Below the pieces are notes generated by a model, which was not told the origin of the DNA, searched no databases, and saw only the letters and a program-made list of their open reading frames with translations. Shown here piece after piece: positions 1 through 5,668 of a DNA stretch of 5,668 bases. The stretch spans positions 1 through 5,668 of the forward strand of contig NZ_CAHJWX010000162.1 of the NCBI RefSeq assembly GCF_903643065.1. Reading direction: 5' to 3'. Both the position numbers and the translations under genes were made by a program. Positions within the stretch are counted from its first letter, which is position 1, and the number at the start of each line of letters is the position of its first letter. The DNA is from Sphingomonas bacterium. Lineage in GTDB: Bacteria; Pseudomonadota; Alphaproteobacteria; Sphingomonadales; Sphingomonadaceae.

Positions 1-263
1 GCACGCACGCGCGCGTGCTGGCGGCACCCTACCATCGCAACGGCGCGGCGAACCTGGACGGCTATCGCTTCTACCTCGGCGACGCGCGCGCGGCGGCGGC
101 GGTCGCGGAGCGCTGGCACGCGGTCGCCTGGCTCCAGTGCGACGCGATGCCCGGCCCCGCCCGCGCGGCCGGGTTGCCCGGATGGCATCGCGCAACGCAG
201 ATGGCCGACGGCGCCGCGATCTGGACCCGGAACCGCTTGTCGGGAGGGCCCGCGCGGCGGTAG
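1..263 (+). CDS. C-terminal fragment of a probable polytopic glycosyltransferase-like membrane protein (5' end outside window)
   Basis: The reading frame is open from the left edge and stops at TAG 261-263, so only about the last 86 residues are visible. The GTG at 15 is not taken as a start because the frame continues upstream to the edge. The fragment has no membrane segment. It begins with a VLAAPYHRN segment followed by LDGYRFYLG and an Ala-rich helix that ends at ERWHAVAWLQC. I recall similar tails, with a conserved PYHRN patch, at the ends of uncharacterised multi-pass membrane proteins of alphaproteobacteria that resemble GT-C/ArnT-type glycosyltransferases; there the tail would be a periplasmic domain. 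That assignment is pattern recall, not a search. The next gene follows after 9 nt in the same frame and also encodes a membrane protein with a soluble C-terminal domain, so the two probably form one operon. Substrate and reaction are unknown. Confidence 0.6.
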   Translation, partial: THARVLAAPYHRNGAANLDGYRFYLGDARAAAAVAERWHAVAWLQCDAMPGPARAAGLPGWHRATQMADGAAIWTRNRLSGGPARR

Positions 264-265
264 GG
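262..265 (+). promoter_or_regulatory. Weak Shine-Dalgarno (AGGG) overlapping the upstream stop codon
   Basis: AGGG at 262-265 shares its first two bases with the TAG stop of the preceding gene and lies 7 nt before the GTG at 273. The other in-frame start candidates, GTG 315 and ATG 324, have no purine-rich stretch at a useful distance. This favours GTG 273 and would suit translational coupling to the upstream gene. A stronger purine run, GGAGGGG at 275-281, lies inside the coding sequence and has no in-frame start codon 5-10 nt downstream. Confidence 0.4.
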
Positions 266-272
266 CCGGCGG

Positions 273-1889
273 GTGGAGGGGACAGGTCCGTTCTGGTGGC
301 AGCGGCGCGGCTTCGTGCTGGCGATGACGCTGCTCGCGACCGTGCCGCTCTGGTGGCCGACCATCCCGCCGCTGGTCGACCTGCCCGGCCATATGGGCCG
401 CTATCGCGTCGAGCTGGCCTGGGCGTCGCATCCGGAGCTCGCGCGCTGGTACGATTTCCGCTGGTCGCTGATCGGTAACCTGGGCATCGACCTGCTGATC
501 ATCCCGGTCGCCAAGTTGTTCGGGCTCGAAACCGGCGTCAAGCTGATCGTGATCGCCATTCCCGCGCTGACCGTCGCCGGCCTGTTGTGGATCGCGCGCG
601 AGGTGCACGGGCGCATCCCGGCGACCGCGCTGTTCGCGTTGCCGCTCGCGTACAGCTATCCGTTCCAGTTCGGCTTCGTGAACTTCGCGCTGGCGATGGC
701 GCTGGCGCTGCTGCTGTTCGCCTGGTGGCTGCGGTTGGCGCGGCAGGAGCGGCTGGCGTTCCGGGCCGCCGTGTTCGTGCCGCTCTCCTGCCTCCTATGG
801 CTGTGTCATACCTTTGGCTGGGGCACGCTGGGGGTGCTCGCCTTTTCCGCCGAGATGATCCGGCAGCACGATCGGCTGAAGGACGGGGGCGACGGCCATT
901 GGCTGGCCAGCTGGATCCGCGCCGGGCTGGGCTGCCTGCCGCTGGCGCTGCCGCTGGTGCTGATGGTGGTGTGGCGGACGGGCGACCATGTGTCGGGCCA
1001 GACCGCCGACTGGTTCGATTGGGACGCGAAGCTGCACTGGGTGACGATGGTGCTGCGCGACCGGTGGCGGCCGTTCGACCTGGCGGGCATGGCGGTGATG
1101 GGCGCGGTGCTGGTGGCGGGGCTGGCGGACCGGCGATTGCAATATTCGCGCAATCTGGGGCTGTCGGCGGCGTTCCTGATCGCGGTGTTCGTGCTGCTGC
1201 CGCGCATCGTGTTCGGCTCCGCCTATGCCGACATGCGGCTTGCCCCCTTCGCGCTGGCGATCGCGCTGATCGCGATCCGACCCCGGCCGGGATTGGCGTT
1301 CCGTCACGCGGCGGGGTTCGCGGCGGTGGGGCTCGTCTTTTTCGGGGTGCGGCTGGCGGGCACGGCCGCGAGCTATTGGCTGTACGATCGCAGCACGACG
1401 CAGGCGCTGACCGCGCTCGATCACCTGCCCGCCGGCGCGCGCGTCGTCTCGTTCGTCGGACGGCGGTGCGTCGACGACTGGGCCTATACCCGGCTGGAGC
1501 ACGTCCCCGCGCTGCTGCTGGAACGCAAGCTCGCCTATTCCAACGATCAATGGTCGATGGCCGGCGCGCAGCAGCTGACGACCCGCTACACCGCGGCGAA
1601 GGGCTTCGCGCACGATCCATCGCAGATCGTGACGGACCGCAAGTGCCAGCGCGAATGGTGGCGGCCGGTCGACCGCGCGCTGACCCGCTTTCCGCGCGAC
1701 GCGTTCGACTATGTGTGGATGCTCGATCCGCCGCCGTACGATCCGGCGCTGGCCAGCGGCCTGACCCCGATCTGGCGCGGCGAGCGGCGTAGCGTGCTGT
1801 ACCGGGTGGACGACCGGACCCAACCGGCGACCGTCGATCCGGCGCAGCCGGCCCAATTCTCCAAGGCGCTCAGCCGCCGCCGCGCCTGA
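273..1889 (+). CDS. Polytopic membrane protein of unknown function, possibly GT-C-like, with a C-terminal soluble domain
   Basis: I do not recognise a named family. The 538-residue product has a membrane half and a soluble half. Hydrophobic segments lie near residues 13-31, 69-83 (possibly only partly buried), 88-107, 115-155 (probably two), 163-190, 216-235, 269-285, 296-316, 320-336 and 342-364, so about ten in all. The loop after the first segment carries PPLVDLPGH (Asp36). An acidic residue in the first external loop is typical of GT-C glycosyltransferases, and this is the only hint of enzymatic function. Residues about 370-538 are hydrophilic, probably periplasmic, with a short alpha/beta-like start (LPAGARVVSFVG), Cys399 and Cys458 as a possible disulfide, the motif AYSNDQW (421-427), and a WMLDPPPYD segment. 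GTG 273 was chosen because an in-frame TAG sits just upstream and AGGG lies at good spacing. ATG 324 would drop 17 residues and cut into the first membrane segment. The 3' end overlaps the convergent acyltransferase gene by 20 nt. It could be a polyprenyl-phosphate-sugar-dependent transferase or a non-enzymatic membrane protein. Confidence 0.8.
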   Translation: MEGTGPFWWQRRGFVLAMTLLATVPLWWPTIPPLVDLPGHMGRYRVELAWASHPELARWYDFRWSLIGNLGIDLLIIPVAKLFGLETGVKLIVIAIPALTVAGLLWIAREVHGRIPATALFALPLAYSYPFQFGFVNFALAMALALLLFAWWLRLARQERLAFRAAVFVPLSCLLWLCHTFGWGTLGVLAFSAEMIRQHDRLKDGGDGHWLASWIRAGLGCLPLALPLVLMVVWRTGDHVSGQTADWFDWDAKLHWVTMVLRDRWRPFDLAGMAVMGAVLVAGLADRRLQYSRNLGLSAAFLIAVFVLLPRIVFGSAYADMRLAPFALAIALIAIRPRPGLAFRHAAGFAAVGLVFFGVRLAGTAASYWLYDRSTTQALTALDHLPAGARVVSFVGRRCVDDWAYTRLEHVPALLLERKLAYSNDQWSMAGAQQLTTRYTAAKGFAHDPSQIVTDRKCQREWWRPVDRALTRFPRDAFDYVWMLDPPPYDPALASGLTPIWRGERRSVLYRVDDRTQPATVDPAQPAQFSKALSRRRA

Positions 1890-3006
1890 ACGGCGCCAGC
1901 TCCGCCATATAGTCGCGCTCGTGCGCCACCGCCGCCTGTTCGCGCGCGAGGAAGTCGGCCACCGCGCGACGGAAGCCGGGATCGGGCAGGTAATGCGCGG
2001 ACCAGGTCGCGGTGGGCAGATAGCCGCGCGCCAGCTTGTGCTCGCCCTGCGCGCCCGCCTCCACGGTGGCCAGCCCGCGCGCGATCGCGGCATCGATCGC
2101 TTGGTAATAGCATAGCTCGAAATGCAGGAACGGCACGTCCTCGCTGCACCCCCAATAGCGGCCATATAGCGTGTCGGCGCCGATCAGGTTGAGCGCGCCC
2201 GCGATCGGTACGCCGTCGCGCTCCGCCAGGATCAGCAGCACGCGTTCGCCCAGCGCCTGCCCCAGTAGCGGGAAGAAGCCGCGCGTCAGGTACGGCCGTC
2301 CCCATTTGCGCGAGCCCGTATCCTGATAGAAGCGCCAGAACGCGTCCCAGTGCCGGTCCTCGATCGCGGCGCCGGTCAGGTGCCGGATCGTCAGCCCCTC
2401 GACCGCGCCGGCGCGCTCCTTGCGGATCGCCTTGCGCTTGCGGCTGGCGAGCGCGCCCAGGAAGTCGTCGAAGCTCGCATAGCCGTCGTTGCGCCAGTGG
2501 AACTGCGTGCCCTGCCGGATCAGCCATCCCGCCGCCTCGAACGCCGGCACCTGTTCGGGCGAGACGAACGTCGCGTGCGCGCTCGACAGGCCGTGCTGGT
2601 CGGTGACCGCCTCCAGCGCCGCGATCAGCGCCGGCGCGCTGCCCTCGTCGCGCAGCAGCAGGCGCGGCCCCGGCACCGGCGAGAACGGTGCCGCGACCTG
2701 CAGCTTGGGGTAATAACTGCCGCCGGCCCGCGCCCAGGCATCCGCCCAGCCATGATCGAAGACATATTCGCCCTGGCTGTGCTGCTTGAGATAGGCGGGC
2801 GCGACCGCCACCGGCCGGCCATCGGCACCGTCGATCACCAGCGGCAGCGGCCGCCAGCCCGATCGCCCGCCGACGCTGCCCGAGGCTTCGAGCGCGGCGA
2901 GGAAGGCATGGCCGACGAACGGATTGTCGGCGCCGGCGCACGCATCCCAGTCGGCGGCGGCGATGCTCGCGACCCCCTCGGCCAGGCGCGCGGTGACGGC
3001 GGTCAT
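1870..3006 (-). CDS. FemAB-like (DUF482/COG3146) predicted N-acyltransferase, GNAT fold
   Basis: The 378-residue product matches, from memory, the DUF482/FemAB_like family of predicted N-acyltransferases (COG3146), often annotated as GNAT-family or peptidoglycan-biosynthesis proteins. Family-typical blocks, in order: DNPFVGHAFLAALEASGSVG (27-46), then GW and a P-x-YLK block (50-74), HSQGEYVFDHGWA (76-88), GGSYYPKLQ (95-103) and PFSPVPGPR (107-115). In the C-terminal half are YGRYWG (about 280-286), then LHFELCYYQAI, and EAGAQGEHKLARGYLP (about 314-330), the strongest signature. No signal peptide or membrane segment is seen, so it is probably cytoplasmic. The length is what I expect for the family. 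By analogy with FemABX it may transfer an amino-acyl or acyl group to an amine, but donor and acceptor are unknown. The ATG at 3006-3004 places the conserved NPF block at residue 28. There is no clear Shine-Dalgarno, but a -10-like hexamer lies 6 nt upstream. The gene is divergent from pepN and its 3' end overlaps the convergent membrane-protein gene. The frame is intact. Confidence 0.9.
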   Translation of the reverse strand: MTAVTARLAEGVASIAAADWDACAGADNPFVGHAFLAALEASGSVGGRSGWRPLPLVIDGADGRPVAVAPAYLKQHSQGEYVFDHGWADAWARAGGSYYPKLQVAAPFSPVPGPRLLLRDEGSAPALIAALEAVTDQHGLSSAHATFVSPEQVPAFEAAGWLIRQGTQFHWRNDGYASFDDFLGALASRKRKAIRKERAGAVEGLTIRHLTGAAIEDRHWDAFWRFYQDTGSRKWGRPYLTRGFFPLLGQALGERVLLILAERDGVPIAGALNLIGADTLYGRYWGCSEDVPFLHFELCYYQAIDAAIARGLATVEAGAQGEHKLARGYLPTATWSAHYLPDPGFRRAVADFLAREQAAVAHERDYMAELAPFRRGGG

Positions 3007-3012
3007 GGCGCG

Positions 3013-3040
3013 GAGATAGCGCGGCGTGGGGGCGAGGCAA
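3013..3040 (-). promoter_or_regulatory. Possible promoter of the acyltransferase gene (leaderless arrangement)
   Basis: Read on the minus strand, TTGCCT (3040-3035) is followed after 16 nt by TATCTC (3018-3013) and then, after 6 nt, by the ATG at 3006. TTGCCT matches 4 of 6 and TATCTC 3 of 6 positions of the sigma-70-type consensus. Initiation about 7 nt after the -10 would fall at or next to the A of the ATG, giving a transcript without a leader, which fits the absence of a Shine-Dalgarno. In DNA this GC-rich an AT-richer hexamer stands out, but it may be chance. Confidence 0.35.
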
Positions 3041-3049
3041 GCACCTCTG

Positions 3050-3144
3050 CTCCTCCCGGCAACGGAGGTGGTTCAGGCGACAGCGCCCGCTGCGGGGTCA
3101 CACCCGGCTCGGGCCCCTCCGCCGCTCGCCGTGCCGGGGAGGAG
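3050..3144. repeat. Imperfect long inverted repeat in the divergent intergenic region (possible REP-like element)
   Basis: The left arm CTCCTCCCGGCA (3050-3061) is complementary to TGCCGGGGAGGAG (3132-3144) except for one bulged G. Directly inside it, CGGAGG (3063-3068) is complementary to CCTCCG (3116-3121), so about 18 base pairs could form around a 47-nt apical segment, with an unpaired stretch (3122-3131) on the right arm. The apical part holds two small palindromes, CCCGCTGCGGG (3086-3096) and CCCGGCTCGGG (3103-3113). The left arm could alternatively pair locally through CACCTC (3042-3047) with GAGGTG (3065-3070). I recall CTCCTCCC/GGGGAGGAG-type repeats between genes in sphingomonads, so a dispersed repeat is my preferred reading. 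There is no T-tract, and both flanking genes run away from it, so it is not a terminator for either. Confidence 0.5.
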
Positions 3145-3168
3145 TGGCGTTTGGGCGGTCCTCGCGCG

Positions 3169-3174
3169 TATAAC
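3169..3174 (+). promoter_or_regulatory. Possible -10 element of pepN, 7 nt before its ATG
   Basis: TATAAC at 3169-3174 matches the -10 consensus TATAAT at five of six positions and is the AT-richest patch in this intergenic region. It ends 7 nt before the ATG at 3182, so transcription would start at or within a base of the ATG. There is no Shine-Dalgarno in that gap. A convincing -35 is missing: TTGGGC (3151-3156) leaves only 12 nt of spacer, and the sequence at the ideal distance, GGCGTT (3146-3151), is a poor match. Confidence 0.4.
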
Positions 3175-3181
3175 ACGGGCC

Positions 3182-5668
3182 ATGGACGCGCCCCAGACCC
3201 TCGCCCCCGCCGTCACCCGCCGCGCGGACTATCGGCCGCCCGACTGGCTGGTCCCCGACGTGGCGCTGGAGTTCGATCTCGATCCCGTCCGGACCCGCGT
3301 CCGCGCGCGGCTCAGCGTCACGCGCAGCACGCCGGACGCGCCGCTGCGGCTCGATGGCGCGGGGCAGGTCCCGCTCGCCGTCCGGGTGGACGGGGTCGCG
3401 ATCAACGACTGGCGGCTCGACGGCGATCAGCTCGTCATCCCCCTTCCCGGCGACGCGCACCTGGTCGAGACCGAGGTCGAGATCGCGCCCGAGCAGAACA
3501 CGCAGCTGATGGGGCTTTATGCCTCCAACGGCATCCTGTGCACGCAATGCGAGGCGGAGGGCTTTCGGCGGATCACTTATTTCCCCGACCGGCCCGACGT
3601 GCTGAGCCGCTACACCGTGCGGATGACGGCGGACGCCCAGCGCTTCCCCGTGCTGCTCGCCAATGGCGATCCGGTCGCGCGCGGCGACGCCGGCGACGGA
3701 CGGCACTGGGCCGAGTGGCGCGACCCGTTCCCCAAGCCCTCCTACCTGTTCGCGCTGGTCGCGGGCGACCTCCAGCCCAATCGCGGATCGTTCACCACCA
3801 TGTCGGGCCGCGCCGTCGAGCTGGCGATCTGGGTCCGCGCGGCCGACCTGTCGCGCACCGACCATGCGCTCCACGCGCTCAAGCTCGCCATGGCGTGGGA
3901 CGAGCGGACCTATGGCCGCGAATACGATTTGGACGTGTTCAACATCGTCGCGGTGGACGACTTCAACTTCGGCGCGATGGAGAACAAGGGGCTCAACGTC
4001 TTCAACAGCCGCTACATCCTCGCCGATCCCGACACCGCGACCGACGCCGATTACGACGCGATCGCGACGGTGGTGGCGCATGAATATTTCCACAACTGGT
4101 CGGGCAACCGCGTCACCTGCCGCGACTGGTTCCAGCTGAGCCTGAAGGAAGGCTTCACCGTCTATCGCGACCAGGGCTTCTCCGCCGACCAGGGTTCGGC
4201 GGCGGTGAAGCGGATCGAGGACATCCGCACGCTGCGCGCCGCGCAGTTCCCGGAGGATGCGGGGCCGCTGGCGCACCCGATCCGGCCCGACAGCTATCAG
4301 GAGATCTCCAACTTCTACACCGCCACCGTCTACAACAAGGGCGCCGAGGTGGTGCGGATGATCGCGACGATGCTGGGGCCGCAGCGGTTCCGCACCGCGT
4401 GCGACCTGTATTTCGACCGGTTCGACGGGACGGCCGCGACGTGCGAGGATTTCGTGCGGTCGATGGAGTTCGGCGGCGGCGTCGACCTGTCCCGCTTCCG
4501 GCGCTGGTACGAACAGGCGGGGACGCCGCGCGTCTCGGCCAGCGTCGAGCATCGCGACGGCCGCGCGACGCTGCGCCTCGCGCAGCGCGTGCCGGCGACG
4601 CCGGGCCAGCACGACGGCCAGCCAGCGGGCGAGCCGATGGTGCTGCCATTGTGCCTCAAGCTGTTTGGCGCGCAGACCGGCCGGGCGCTGATCGAGGAAC
4701 GGCTGCACCTGCTCGACGAGGCGAACCAGACCTTGGTGTTCGACGGCGTCGGCGAGCGGCCGGTGCTGTCGATCAACCGCGGCTTCTCGGCCCCCGTCAT
4801 CATCGACAGCGACCGGACCGCCGCCGACCTCGCCTTTCTGAGCCGCCACGACGACGATCCGGTCGCGCGGCACGAGGCGATGCAGCAGCTGATGCTCGAC
4901 ACGCTGGTCGCGGGCGCGGTGGAAGGCAGGGCCGATCACGACGCGGTGATCGACGCGGTGTCGGCGACGCTCGCCGAGCCGGGGCTCGACCCGGCGTTCA
5001 TCGCCGAGGCGGTGCTGCTGCCGTCGGAGGCGTTCGTCGGCGACCAGCTGGCGGTGGTCGATCCCGAGGCGATCGCGGCCGCGCGCGAGGCGCTGCGGCG
5101 CACGCTCGGCCGCCGGCTCGAAGCGCAATGGCGCGAGGCGTATGACGGCGCGCGCGCGCCCTATGCCTATACGCCAGCCGCCAAGGGCCTGCGCCGGCTG
5201 CGCAACGTCGCGCTGGGCTATCTCTCGGCGTCGGGCGCGGACGACTGGGCCAGGCTCGCCTTCACCCAGTTCGGCGCGGCGGACAACATGACCGACCGGC
5301 AGGCGGCCTTGTCCACGCTCGCCAATGGGGAAGCGCCGGAAGCGGAGGGCGAGCGCGTCGCGGCGCTGGACATCTTCTACCAGCGCTATCGCGACAACCC
5401 GCTGGTGCTCGACAAATGGTTTGGGACGCAGGCGCTGTCGACGCGCACCGATACCGCCGTGACGGTCGCCGAGCTGATCCACCATCGCGACTTCACGCTC
5501 GCCAACCCCAATCGGGCGCGCAGCGTGCTGGGCGGGTTCGGGGTCAACCAGCGCGCGTTCCATGCCGCCGACGGCGCCGGCTACCGCCTGCTCGCCGACC
5601 AGCTGATCGCGCTCGACCGGCTCAACCCGCAGACCGCCGCCAAGCTGCTCCCCCCGCTCGCGCGCTGG
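3182..5668 (+). CDS. pepN: Alanyl aminopeptidase, M1 zinc metallopeptidase PepN (3' end outside window)
   Basis: This is a broad-specificity cytosolic aminopeptidase that removes N-terminal residues from peptides in the late steps of protein degradation. The frame is open for 829 codons to the right edge without a stop. Escherichia coli PepN has 870 residues, so only about 35-45 are missing. Landmarks: the substrate-binding block CTQCEAEGFR (Gln122, Glu124), the exopeptidase motif GAMEN (264-268), the zinc motif HEYFH (300-304) with the third ligand Glu323 in SLKEGFT (HEXXH-x18-E), and the catalytic Tyr384 in TVYNKG. E. coli has Glu where Asn385 stands. All landmarks are offset by +3 from E. 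coli numbering as I remember it (264/261, 300/297, 384/381), which indicates collinear homology. The beta-sandwich domain is about 1-196, the catalytic domain about 197-447, then a small beta domain and the helical C-terminal domain from about 550. There is no signal peptide, as expected for a cytosolic enzyme. ATG 3182 gives the family-typical N-terminus, with DYRPPDW at 16-22. Confidence 0.97.
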   Translation, partial: MDAPQTLAPAVTRRADYRPPDWLVPDVALEFDLDPVRTRVRARLSVTRSTPDAPLRLDGAGQVPLAVRVDGVAINDWRLDGDQLVIPLPGDAHLVETEVEIAPEQNTQLMGLYASNGILCTQCEAEGFRRITYFPDRPDVLSRYTVRMTADAQRFPVLLANGDPVARGDAGDGRHWAEWRDPFPKPSYLFALVAGDLQPNRGSFTTMSGRAVELAIWVRAADLSRTDHALHALKLAMAWDERTYGREYDLDVFNIVAVDDFNFGAMENKGLNVFNSRYILADPDTATDADYDAIATVVAHEYFHNWSGNRVTCRDWFQLSLKEGFTVYRDQGFSADQGSAAVKRIEDIRTLRAAQFPEDAGPLAHPIRPDSYQEISNFYTATVYNKGAEVVRMIATMLGPQRFRTACDLYFDRFDGTAATCEDFVRSMEFGGGVDLSRFRRWYEQAGTPRVSASVEHRDGRATLRLAQRVPATPGQHDGQPAGEPMVLPLCLKLFGAQTGRALIEERLHLLDEANQTLVFDGVGERPVLSINRGFSAPVIIDSDRTAADLAFLSRHDDDPVARHEAMQQLMLDTLVAGAVEGRADHDAVIDAVSATLAEPGLDPAFIAEAVLLPSEAFVGDQLAVVDPEAIAAAREALRRTLGRRLEAQWREAYDGARAPYAYTPAAKGLRRLRNVALGYLSASGADDWARLAFTQFGAADNMTDRQAALSTLANGEAPEAEGERVAALDIFYQRYRDNPLVLDKWFGTQALSTRTDTAVTVAELIHHRDFTLANPNRARSVLGGFGVNQRAFHAADGAGYRLLADQLIALDRLNPQTAAKLLPPLARW

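Noticed and set aside
5..18. A perfect 14-bp palindrome, GCACGCGCGCGTGC.
   Set aside because: It lies inside a coding region, consists mostly of alternating GC dinucleotides, and is expected by chance in such composition.
1865..1897. A possible terminator hairpin at the convergent gene ends (GGCGC 1865-1869 with GCGCC 1893-1897).
   Set aside because: The stem is only 5 bp with a 23-nt loop and has no T-tract on either strand.
538..2165. Long minus-strand frames (538-1620 and 795-2165) opposite the membrane-protein gene, and a plus-strand frame 587-1792.
   Set aside because: They are shadows of the 273-1889 gene: low-complexity Arg/Pro/Ala-rich translations, against clear membrane segments and a structured C-terminal domain in the chosen frame.
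1709..3040. A 443-codon minus-strand frame covering the acyltransferase gene.
   Set aside because: It is an out-of-frame shadow; the conserved FemAB-like blocks appear only in the 1870-3006 frame.
2350..4083. A 577-codon plus-strand frame spanning the acyltransferase gene, the intergenic region and part of pepN.
   Set aside because: It crosses two well-supported genes in the wrong frame or strand, its composition is Arg/Ala/Pro-rich and low in complexity, and no family resemblance is visible.
3098..5563. An 821-codon open frame on the minus strand opposite pepN.
   Set aside because: It lies entirely antisense to a clear PepN reading frame, is extremely rich in Arg, Ala, Gly and Val with no recognisable domain, and is what a very GC-rich gene produces on its opposite strand.

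Overview
The window is very GC-rich DNA (third codon positions overwhelmingly G or C) from what looks like an alphaproteobacterial chromosome. The style of the proteins, especially the FemAB-like acyltransferase and the PepN N-terminus, suggests a sphingomonad (Sphingomonas or a close relative). That placement is recognition from memory, not a database result. I see no tRNA, rRNA, CRISPR, insertion sequence, phage or plasmid signature. The content reads as ordinary chromosomal gene space.

Layout: (1) Bases 1-263, plus strand, are the 3' end of a gene whose visible product resembles the C-terminal soluble tail of a polytopic, glycosyltransferase-like membrane protein. (2) Bases 273-1889, plus strand, encode a complete 538-residue polytopic membrane protein of unknown function with a large C-terminal domain that is probably periplasmic. 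It lies 9 nt after the previous stop, in the same frame, so the two are probably co-transcribed. (3) Bases 1870-3006, minus strand, encode a 378-residue FemAB-like/GNAT-fold predicted N-acyltransferase. It converges on gene 2 and overlaps its 3' end by 20 nt. (4) Bases 3007-3181 are a divergent intergenic region with an imperfect long inverted repeat and two possible promoters, each with its -10-like hexamer only 6-7 nt from an ATG. (5) From 3182 to the window edge, plus strand, runs an M1 zinc alanyl aminopeptidase (PepN). It is open for 829 codons and loses only its last few dozen residues to the edge.

Functional reading: genes 1 and 2 form a tandem module of membrane proteins that may act on cell-envelope glycoconjugates (inference from architecture only). 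The acyltransferase and PepN are separate, divergently transcribed units. PepN is the only gene whose biochemical role is firmly established by sequence motifs. No clearly new system is visible. The least explained items are the tandem membrane proteins, the intergenic inverted repeat, and the possible paired leaderless promoters.
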